DNA of 64,000 nt from Leucosporidium creatinivorum (Eukaryota > Basidiomycota > Microbotryomycetes > Leucosporidiales > Leucosporidiaceae): positions 591,770 to 655,769 of the forward strand of contig BCKL01000008.1 of assembly GCA_001600635.1 (NCBI GenBank), read 5' to 3'. The notes under the pieces were generated by a model that was not told where the DNA came from, made no database searches, and saw only the letters and a list, made by a program, of their open reading frames with translations. The position numbers and the translations under genes were made by a program. Shown here piece after piece: positions 10,031 through 19,056 of the stretch (positions within the stretch are counted from its first letter, which is position 1; each line of letters begins with the position of its first letter).

Positions 10031-13000
10031 ATGAGCTCGATTTCACCAACCGCGAGCAAAGAGAAGAAGGTCGACGCCCCCGCCAGCCGAGATTCGGTCG
10101 ACGAGAGGGTCGACTCTGCCTCCATCGCTTCCACCGACCAGGGGCGTTATGCTTCCACTTCGGCGTCCCAGTAAGTATTACAATCTATTTACCACCCCGT
10201 CCCAAGCCTTTTACACGCCTCGCTGTTCTCAAGCTAATCTTCGCCGTTCTCTTCCCCCTTCGCCGTTCGTCCTTCACAGCCGCAAGCTCGAACGGTTCCA
10301 TGTTAACCTCATTGGTGAGTTTCTACCGTAAAAGCTACTCTGTCCACGCCCCTCTGCGCTGTAGCCTTCGCTTGGTGCTTGCTCTCTCGCTTTTCGGCGA
10401 TTCTCTGCGGAAGGGGGAAGGATGGACGGCGGAGTGCCAAGCGAGGCCGTCGGCTCTCGGCGTTGGCGGAAGCTGGAGCAAAGAGTAGGATGCACCTGCT
10501 GCTGCATTACTGGGCTACAGGGTTGCTGCACTCGATGGCATCGGCCGCAGGGACTAGGAAGGGGCAAGACGCATGGCGGGCGGCCGCAAAGTGGGAATTG
10601 CCGAGTGTTCAGAAGGCTGATGCTACTTTCTGGATGTGCTTGCTTTCATACGATGCTCCCTCTACAGCCATGTAAGTGCTACTGCTCGAGATCCGTTGTC
10701 GTTTCGGAGCTGACCTCGGCGTTTCTCTTCGCTCTTCCTGCCCACCTCTCCAATCCTTCACCACTCTTCTACAACTCTGCGTACCTCACATCAATCTAAT
10801 GTAGTGGAGGAACCGTCGGTACCGCTCTGTTCATCAACGTGAGTCTCGTATCGAGCTGTAGGCGCGCCGAACCGAAAGGTCGGATCTTGGCGAAGAACCT
10901 TAGCTGATCCCGTGACCTTGCCCTACAGATGGGAACTGGACTCACCTCCGGAGGACCCGCATCGCTTCTTATCGCCTACCTCTGGTGGACTTCGGTCATC
11001 TGCGCCATCGCCGAATGCCAGCTTGAGCTCGTGAGCCACTTCAAAGCTTTGCATGTTGGATTCAAGCTAACATGACTTCGTTCTGTAGGTCACCTTCTGG
11101 CCAACAGATATCGGATTTGCTCGCAATGCTGGTCGCTATGTCGATGAGGCCCTGGGATTCGCTACTGGTACGTTTCTTCGGCGCTCGCAATGGGGCTACT
11201 CGCGGCTCGCCGACTTACGCTCTGCACGTGATCAGGATGGAACTTCTACCTCTATCAGCAGGCCCTTACCATCTTCGGTAAGTTGAGCCGTTTGTCGAGT
11301 TGTAGCTCGGTAGCTGACCACTCCGCTCGCAGAGGTCACCGCTTTCGGACTCGTTCTCGGCTACTGGCAGGAGACCCTCAAGGTCAATGCCGCCGTCTTT
11401 ATCACCATCGTCATCATCCTGTACACCTCGCTCAACATCTGGACCGCTAGGGGCTTCGCCAACGCCGAGTTCTGCCTCGCCATGGGCAAGGTCATGCTGA
11501 GTGAGTTCGCCGACGAAGCAATGAGCGCGACAGGAAGCTGACCTCGAACGGTCCTTCTCAGTCATCGGTCTGTTGATCTACACCTTCTGCGCCATGGTAA
11601 GCTTCACCCACGCCCGCTGGCAACCCTTTATTCGCCGTCTTTCCCTCGCCGGTCGTCTCGAGCGCCGAACTAAGATTTTACCACTCCCGCGCAGCTAGGT
11701 GCGAACCCATCGAGAGATCGTTTCGGCTTCAGGTACTGGAACAACCCCGGAGCATGTGAGTAAACCGACTCACGAGCAAAGCAGAGCTCGCTGACCCTGC
11801 CTCTCCAGTCACCACTCCCTACCCTGAGCACTCCAAGTCGACCGGCATCTTCGAGGGATGGTTCGCATGTGGTGAGTTACAGCTTTACATTTATGAAAGA
11901 GCGAATGCTGACCCGTAGCCGCCTCGTCAGTCGTCAACGCCTCCTTCACCGTCGCCGGACCCGACTACCTTACTATCGTCGCTGGAGAGGCTCGCAACCC
12001 CCGCAAGGTCATGCCCAAGGCTTTCAAGGCCACCATCTACCGTCTCGTAGTGTTCTTCATCGGTTCAGCTCTTGCTATCGGTACGTCGATGCCCTCGCCG
12101 AATGAGCGCCGAAGCTAACCTCTCGCTCTCCCTTAGGCATTCTCGTTCCCTACAACGACCCCAACCTTCTAGGTGCCCAGGCTTCCGGTGCTCCCGGAGG
12201 AGCCAAGTCGCCCTACGTTATCTCGATGCAGCGTCTCGCCATCCCCGTTCTCCCTTCGATCGTCAACGCCCTCGTTCGTCCTTCTCGCTGTCGTCCACCT
12301 CGGTCTTTCAGCTGACCACTTTTTCTCATCACTAGATCCTCACCTCCGTCTTCTCAGCCGGAAACGCCTTCCTCTTCTGCTCCTCTCGCACCCTCGCTCA
12401 GATGGGCCGTGATGGACAAGCCCCCAAGTTCTTGTCGAAGCGCAACAGGAATGGTGTCCCTTGGGTCGCCGTCGCCACCGTCCTCATCCTCTGCCTCGTC
12501 TCCTACTGCCAAGTCTCGTCCTCCGCCTCCGTCGTCATCACCTACTTGACCGGTCTCGTCGGTTCGGCTCAGGTGAGTCCTCGAGAAGCGTCTAAGCTCT
12601 TCTGTAGCTGACATGCTGTCTTCTTTTACGCTAGCTTGTCGGATGGATCGTCATGTCTGGTACCTGTGAGTACAGCCCTCCCGCCTTCTGCGAGACTCGC
12701 TGACCCTTTCGCTCGCAGGGATCCGCTGGAACGCCGGACTCAAGGCTCAAGGCATCTCGCGCGAGTCGCTCCCCGCTCGTAGTCGCTTTCAGCCTTTTGC
12801 GGCGTGGTACGCCTTCATCTCGGCTATCGTCGTCACCTTCTTCCAGGGCTACAAGTGAGTTTTGCCTTCGCCGAGCAGCGCCCAGCTTGCGCCCATCCTC
12901 CCCTCAACCTACCGGAGCTGATACGCCTGATTCTGTAGTGTGTTTTTGAAGAGCAGGTGGGATACGCCTACGTTCATCTTCGCATAGTCAGTCTCTTCCC

Positions 13001-13332
13001 TTAACCTTCAACGACTCGCCCGAACCAGATCGCTGACGCCGACCCTTCTCCCTCCCCAGCTTCGCCCCCGTCATGTTCATCGTCCTGTTCGTCGCGTGGA
13101 AGATCATCAAGAAGACCCGCTGGGAGAGCCCTGCCAGCATGGATGTCACCTCTTACGTCAACGACCCCGAGGTGAGCTCTCCTTCTCCGGCGCCGAGCTC
13201 CCGTTCCCGCCGAACTCGAGCTGACTCTGCGTCCTCTCCCATCAGTTCACCGAGTACGTCGACTACGAGGCTATGGAGCACCGCGGCAAGTTCGGCACTG
13301 CCCTCAACAAGACTCTCAAGGCTGTGTTTTAG
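10031..13332 (+). CDS. Fungal amino-acid permease (APC/LAT family), 19 exons, 570 aa
   Basis: Exons: 10031-10170, 10280-10314, 10688-10691, 10805-10838, 10929-11030, 11089-11167, 11236-11277, 11333-11500, 11562-11596, 11695-11755, 11809-11871, 11919-12080, 12137-12273, 12336-12572, 12635-12665, 12719-12854, 12939-12986, 13060-13171 and 13246-13332; the total is an exact multiple of three. After a 47-residue cytoplasmic N-terminus comes RKLERFHVNLIAIGGTVGTALFIN, the TM1 signature of fungal AAPs, then about 12 hydrophobic segments, FTVAGPDYLTIVAGEARNPRKVMPKAF (TM6-7) and FCSSRTLAQMGRDGQAPKF (TM8-9). These proteins import amino acids by proton symport at the plasma membrane; the substrate cannot be told from sequence. 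Exon 3 is only four bases, and intron 2 (373 nt) is five to six times the usual length. Exons 8-10 have an inverted duplicate at 6909-7228. Confidence 0.9.
10688..10691 (+). other. 4-nt microexon (CCAT) of the amino-acid permease
   Basis: Exon 2 ends with one base G and exon 4 begins with T. Only inclusion of CCAT, flanked by TCTACAG and GTAAGT, gives GCC ATT (Ala-Ile), restoring the family signature LIAIGGTVGT. Skipping it shifts the frame. Confidence 0.85.
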
Positions 13333-14286
13333 ATTCGCCCGATAAAACTCATATAAGTAGAGGGTCAACGACTGTAAAGCATCGCATTGTACGATAGCGC
13401 GGGCAGCCGAATAGATTAGCGAACACGAGAGCTTCTTAGTGTGCGCTCGATACGTGCACTTGCGAGTCACGGAGGGGGGATGCTGCTCGGCGCCTTCGCC
13501 GAACGGTTCTTGCGCCGTTCTTAAAGGCTACAGAAAGCCGCGCTTGAACGGCGAGTGGAGCAACACCTCACTTTCGATGATTTGGAGCCCTGCTCCACCT
13601 CTACAGAGAGTGCAGCTGCGTCTATCGGCGCAAGGGATGGGCGACTGAGCGCCGAGCCCTCTGCAGGCTCTCGAGGCGCTCCCTGCGTCTCGACAGCTCA
13701 GTCGAGCGTCTGCGCGAGAGCTGAAACTCCTTTGTACTTCATCGACGGCTACAGGACTCTACAGCTCGCCTCAATCACCTTCAATCACTCGCAATCACTC
13801 GGCGGCGATCTTGCCAAGTTCGACCTCCGCCAACGGCCGACTGGGGTTCAACGTCACCCGGATGCGCCGGGTTGGCTTTCACGATGCAGTTTGAGAAGCT
13901 GACTTGTCGATTTGAACGCTCGAGGGAGCTGTAGTTCAGCCCGGCGACGGAGAGGGGTCATCCCTCGGTCATGTATGCTCTTGAGGTCGGAGATGGATCT
14001 TCTCGACAGAGGTGTTCTGTACTGAGTATAGAGGTGCGATGTACTCACTGCAGATCTCTCGTCGCGCATCATTCCGAGGTGAGCTGGCTCTTTCACGCTG
14101 GAAGTCCTCTTTCGACTTGGCCGACGATTTCTCTCTTCAACTCCTTCCACAACCTCGTTTTCGCAACTTCGCCTCGTTTCGACTCACTTCTACCGCCCTA
14201 CAAGTGAGCAGCCTGTCTTGCTACAAGGCTGTACAGCTCGCTGACGCTGCCTCACTCTGCTCTTCGCTCTCAGACCCTCGCCTCTC
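13333..14286. other. Intergenic region and LDP1 promoter
   Basis: About 950 bases between the permease and LDP1. The last 83 bases contain a 5' UTR intron, listed separately. Copies of the short motif CTCGGCGC / GCGCCGAG occur near 13485-13505 and 13650. No coding segment is supportable. LDP1 is very highly expressed in oleaginous relatives, so this region should be a strong promoter (established for the family, inferred here). Confidence 0.55.
14204..14273 (+). other. 5' UTR intron of LDP1
   Basis: GTGAGC donor at 14204, GCTGAC branch site at about 14238 and CTCTCAG acceptor ending at 14273, 13 bases before the LDP1 ATG. Size (70 nt) and branch-site spacing match the coding introns of the window. 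Confidence 0.75.
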
Positions 14287-15678
14287 ATGACTGAACCCAC
14301 CGCCTTCGAGAAGAACACTCCTGCCATCCCTGGTACCGAGGGTATGGCGCACCAGCACTCCTACGAGCGTGTAAGTCTTGCTCTCCTACAGTCGGAGACC
14401 TCTTGCGGCGCGGTGCAGGTGACCCAACTACGCACGAGAGAGCGCGCCGCTGACGCGTACGTCTCGTTTCTTGCCAACAGGTTCAAAGCTACCCGGTCGT
14501 CAAGGATACGCTCGCCCAGGCCTACACGCTTGTCCAGTCCAACGCCTACTCGAACGCCCTCTACGACCGCGCTACGACCTTGGCGCTGTCCATCCTCCAG
14601 AGGCTCGAGCCGCTGCAGAACCGCCTTCCTCTCGAGAGGGTGGACGGCTACGCCAACCAGACCCTCGACTACGTGGAGAAGCGCTTCCCTCAAGTCAAGG
14701 CCGACACTGCCGACCTCTACAAGACCGCGAGGCAGCCCGCCGATCAAGCCGCCGGTATCGCCAAGGCTTACGCTGATAGCTTCCAGTTGGTAAGTCTCAA
14801 GTGACACTGCAGTACACCCTCTCCCTCTGCTCGAGTGCTCCGAGCGAGTTTGCGCGTCGATGGGATGCAGAAATGACGAGCTGGGGTCAGTGACGCACGG
14901 CCGAGATAAGCGCAGAAGTCGGCTGGGGTAGCTGGTGAAGCAGAGGCGCTCGGAGGGCTCGGTCTGCCTTCCTGCTGAGCTCGCAGGTCACTATCATACG
15001 CTTGATACTCTTGACCGAGTCTTGAGCTGGTCAGCCGAGTGGAACCAGACTTGTAGCCGGAGGCGACCGAGCGCCGAAGGCTTCGCAGAGCGCCGAAGTC
15101 TTGACAGAGTTGCTCGAGTGGGCTCGCAGGACACAGGACCGCGACTCCATCGAACGGTATCGCTGACTCCACTTCCTCGCTTCCTACAGCGTATCGCCCA
15201 GGGCCAGGAGACTCTCCAAGCCCTCCAAGAGCGCCTCCACTCGACCATCGCTGCTGTCCCTCACGACAAGCAGTCGGCCACCGACGCCATCCACTCTGTC
15301 ATGCGCGAGGCCGAGTCGCTCTCTGCCTACATCACCACCAACGTCAAGGAACTCCCCGCTACCGCTCAGGCCAAGGCTCAGCCTCTCATCGACGGATTGA
15401 CCGAGGCTACCGCTCACATTAAGGCTGAGATCGTCAAGGCCGGTATGTCGCCTCTCTCTTCTCACTCATCGCCTTCGCTCGTATCTTCTCTCGGTCTCCC
15501 GCTGACTCGCCTCCGCCGAGCAGACACCCCCATCTCGCAGAAGGCCACCAACATCCTCAAGTACTCGCAGGAGCAGCTCACCCCCCTCCTCACCTCCATC
15601 AAGGACCTCGTCACCAAGAAGAAGGCCGAGGTCGCCGCCGAGGCGGACAAGCAGGCCCCCACCGTCAACGGCCACTGA
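14287..15678 (+). CDS. LDP1: Perilipin-like lipid droplet protein LDP1, 266 aa
   Basis: Exons 14287-14370, 14481-14789, 15190-15442 and 15524-15678, in phase. The protein begins MTEPTAFEKNTPAIPG and is almost wholly amphipathic helix: YPVVKDTLAQAYTLVQSNAY, LERVDGYANQTLDYVEKRFP, then repeated 11-mer-like helices and a lysine-rich end (TKKKAEVAAEADKQ). The VQSYPVVKDTL...YDRATTLA block and the LDYVEKRFP motif are those of fungal perilipins (PAT family), the main lipid-droplet coat protein of Rhodotorula, which protects stored triacylglycerol. No transmembrane or catalytic segments are present, as expected. Intron 2 is 400 nt, far longer than its neighbours, and a further intron lies in the 5' UTR; intron-bearing LDP1 promoters are known to be strong in this yeast group. 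Assignment is based on recognition of the family pattern and length. Confidence 0.88.
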
Positions 15679-16273
15679 AGGACTTCTGTTCTGCTTGCTA
15701 GGACCCCCAACTCGATATGACTCACTCGCTTCTCACTACACACACGCTTCCCTCCCTTCATATAGTCCCCCCTCCCCGAGCCAGGATAGTCCCCCACTCT
15801 CCCGTCTCCCCTCCCTCTCCCCTCGATACGACTTTCTCGACCCAATTAGTGCCCTTGATACCAAACTGTTCGCGCAGCGCATCGTACGCTTCCGACAGAC
15901 CCCTTCTTCTGTGCAATTTTAGAGCTTTGCTTCCGACCGGGACTTGTCGAGCGCCGAGGTAGAGCGCGAACGACCGAACGCCGAGCCGTCCGCTGATGTT
16001 GAGAGCGGGCGGAGAGAGTACCGCTACGAGCTGTCTGCGAGCATCTAGATGAGAGCCAATGTCGCCTCTAGCGGCCTGTGGCGAAGTGAGCACTGAGAAG
16101 CGCAGTCTCGGCGAAGCGGCAGCTGCTCGGCGCTCGCTTTCCGGCTTCAGGCTCTCGCTCGCAATCTGTTACTCGCGGGAGGTGGACGTCGGCAAACCAG
16201 TAGACGAGCTGCGTAAGATAACAAGCGACAGCGCTATCGAACTACAAGCAAGCTAAGCAGACGAGCGGCGAGC
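15679..16273. other. Intergenic region between convergent genes LDP1 and SDR
   Basis: About 595 bases between two 3' ends. It contains a pyrimidine-rich tract (about 15740-15830) that may be part of the LDP1 3' UTR, and a cluster of GAGCGCCGAG-like motifs around 15950-15985 and 16115-16135. No gene is supportable. Confidence 0.5.
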
Positions 16274-17791
16274 TCAAGCCGAAGAAGGGACGGCGCTTGG
16301 AAGAGCAAAGAGCTGCTCGACAAAGGTCTTGACCGTCTCCTCGGCTCCGATGTCTTTTAAGACATAGATCAGCTCCCCTCCTTCGTGGCACCTCAAATGC
16401 CTCGCGAACTCACACTTGAACGCCAACTCCCTCTCAGCCTTGCTTCCATCAAACTTGGGCCTCGCCTGCTTCTTAGCGACCTCAGACAGAGTCCAGCGGT
16501 GCGCTTGATCGGGCTTGACTTGGCGAGCGATATTGATGATCTCGGCGTAGGAGAGGGGCCCGCCGACGAGCAGGTAGCGCTGGTTGGCGGCGACCGAGGA
16601 GGTGAGAGCAGCGACGTGGGCGAGGGCGACGTCGTGGACGTTGACGAAGACCTGTGTAGAGCGAGGGAGAAGTCAGTGAAGGACTGCGGATGCAGTGAGA
16701 GGATGCAGAGAGCAGACGAGGACGTACAGCTGGCGCATCGGGAGGAGGACCGCTCGTGTGGTCGACGAGCTGAGCCGTCCAGCCCCAGGTGGAGGCTTGC
16801 TTGCAGTTCTCCCAGGTGAAGTTGGGCTGAGGGTTGTATCCCAGGTTGAAGGCCGGGGCAAGGCTGTGGGGGGAGGGGAGCGCGAGAAGGTCAGCTGGAG
16901 TTCGAGCACTGAGCGCCGAGCGCCAAGCCCGAAGCGAGCGACAGAGAAGGACTCACGTCGGCAACGAGAAGGCGGGCTTCTCAGTCTTCATGAATTCCCA
17001 AGCGGCCTTCTCGGCGAGCGTCTTGGAGGCGGCTGTAGCTCTTGGGGAGAGAGTCAGCTCCGAAGGGCAGACTTCGCCGAGACATGGCCGGGACTCACAG
17101 TAGATGAGCATGCCCTGGTCCGAGCGGTACTTGCAAGCCTCTTCGTACTGTCAGGCATCAAAGGGAAATGTCAGCACAGCTCGCAATGCTGCTTCGAGCC
17201 CGACTCACAGTGAAATCAGGCCAGTCCTCCTCGGTGAGGACTTTCTCGGGCGGGTTGGTGACATCGCAGTAGGTGTTGATTCTGTGAGAGGGTGAGAGAG
17301 TCAGCCTCGATCCCATACACGAGGGAACGAAGCGCAGAACTCACGACGAGGTGTAGATGAACGACTTGACCGAGGGCGAGCCCTTCGCCGAAGCCAAGAT
17401 GCGCTTCATGCCAGCGATGGCAGGGTCGATCATGTCGCGATTGGCATCCTGTATCGCTGTATCGCTGGGAGCTATTCGCTAGCTTCCTCATATCCCTCCG
17501 AGGCTTCAGACTCACCTCAGGCGCAAAGATGACTGGCGTCGCCGTGTGAACGACATGCTGCACTCCCTTGACAGCCTCGTCGAACGCTCCCTCCGCTCCA
17601 AAATCCTCCACATGAATATAGCTCAGCTTCTCCTTCCACTCGGGGTACTTCTTGAGCCAGTCGTCGAACTGAGAGGCCTTCCTCAGAGCGAGTCGGACGG
17701 AGAGGCCTTGCTTGAGCGCTTCGAGCGTGATGGCTGAGCCGAGAAAGCCGGAGCCGCCGGTGAGGAGGATGAGAGAGCTGTTGGTCGACAT
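16274..17791 (-). CDS. NAD(P)-dependent extended short-chain reductase (DFR/GRE2-like), 343 aa
   Basis: Eight exons on the minus strand: 17791-17516, 17448-17345, 17281-17209, 17147-17099, 17032-16957, 16863-16728, 16651-16414 and 16353-16274; total coding length is a multiple of three. The N-terminus ILLTGGSGFLGSAITLEAL has the GxxGxxG Rossmann motif at residues about 12-18. HTATPVIFAPED and SFIYTSS are the usual central motifs, and YSASKTLAEKAAW carries the catalytic Tyr-x-x-x-Lys. The C-terminal half has VFVNVHDVALAHVAAL, the substrate-side helix of cinnamoyl-CoA/dihydroflavonol reductase-like enzymes. It reduces a carbonyl of unknown identity in the cytosol (methylglyoxal, aldehydes or keto-esters are usual for yeast members). 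The second intron boundary has a tandem acceptor, CGATACAG twice, 8 nt apart, so mis-splicing would shift the frame. The promoter lies in the divergent region toward the membrane-protein gene at 19057. Confidence 0.85.
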
Positions 17792-19056
17792 TGGCGGAGG
17801 TGAAGCGAAGATGAGCGGGTGACGAGGTTGTGGGAGGAGAGCAAGAGGTGGTCGGCTCGAAGCTGGCCTCGTTGTCTTGTCATCCGTTGTGCCGAGGTCT
17901 GAAAGGCTCGGAGGAGAGTCCGATAAGTCTGAAGTATTCTTTGCAGCGTTCTAAGGGTAGTTCTGTACCCGTATCGCTCTCCAGAGAGGCCGTGTCCGAG
18001 CCGCCTCCTTTCGCCGAGCTGTCGGGCTGGCTCCGGAGACTGCTGGGCGGAGTACAGCTGCTTACTGAGGGCATCAAACTAGTCTAGACAACAGCTAAGA
18101 GATATGGGCTCTCGACAAGGGTGTAGAAACGCTGGGATCGTCGCGAAGAAGGCGTCGTCGGCTCGCTCGGCGTTGCAGCCGGCGGGCTTGGAGGGGCGGT
18201 GAAGGGACAGGCCGCAAGTAGAAGACGGTAGCAGAGCGGTATTTAGTACTCGCACCGACTGCGCTTCTCGACTCGGCTACAGGACCGCTGCAACCCCTCA
18301 TTTGAAGACCGAACCTCCCTCGGCGCTGCAAAATGGCTGCTGGCTCGTTACTCTGCCATAAAGCTGCAGATTCTCGGGGGCGTCGTTTACGCCGGGAGTT
18401 TCAGAACAACTCTGCACAACCGGCACTTCACCCTCCCGAAGTTTGAACCTTGCGACCACCCTTTCCCCTTCCTTCTCCAGCTCCTCCGCGAGCGGAGAGC
18501 GGATAGCACGCGTGGGCGAGGATATGAGGGTGAGCGTCGTGCAGAGCTGTAGGGAAGTATAGCGAGGCAGATTTCGAGTGATTTTGGAGTTCAGACCGAA
18601 CGGTAATAAGCAGCACGAACTTGGAACCGTCGGTTGACAGATTCGGAGAGGGGGAGCAGCGAGCCCAAGGGGTCAGTGCAGTCCTGATGCAAAGCAGGTA
18701 AGGCGGCGGGATTGCAGTTCGTTCTGTCGAGACGTTATACAGCTGTACAGAAATGCCGAGCGAAATGGGCGAAAAAGACAGATTTGGCTCAGACAAGAGC
18801 TCGCGACGGCGAAGGGGAGACGAGCGAGGACGACTCTGCTCTCGCCACATCTCAGCACTCGACTACAGCCGCTTCATATCAACGTTACAAGCCTACCAGT
18901 GAGTATTTGTACCTGCTACAGCCCTGCACGAGCAATCCCCCTCCCCGCCGCTCTCAACGCTGACCCGCTTCTCCCTCCCATCGCCCAGTCCCCGCTCTGT
19001 TCGCTTCCAACTCGACTACAGGCGATTACAAGGGCCTAGGGCACAACCACTACATC
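17792..19056. other. Divergent promoter region, SDR gene and membrane-protein gene
   Basis: About 1.27 kb between two divergent start codons. A 5' UTR intron of the right-hand gene lies at 18899-18988. A near-palindrome TACAGCTGTACA sits at about 18738-18749. No protein-coding segment has support; the open frames here lack splice logic and family motifs. Confidence 0.5.
18899..18988 (+). other. 5' UTR intron upstream of the 19057 gene
   Basis: GTGAGT donor at 18899, GCTGAC branch site near 18960 and CGCCCAG acceptor ending at 18988, followed by 68 bases to the ATG at 19057. The arrangement fits the intron pattern of the window. No upstream coding frame joins through it. Confidence 0.6.

Noticed and set aside
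4028-13332. Possible iron or nitrogen gene cluster (siderophore transporter plus amino-acid permease)
   Set aside because: No siderophore synthetase, reductase or regulator lies nearby, and the two transporters are separated by an unrelated LRR gene. Treated as chance neighbours.
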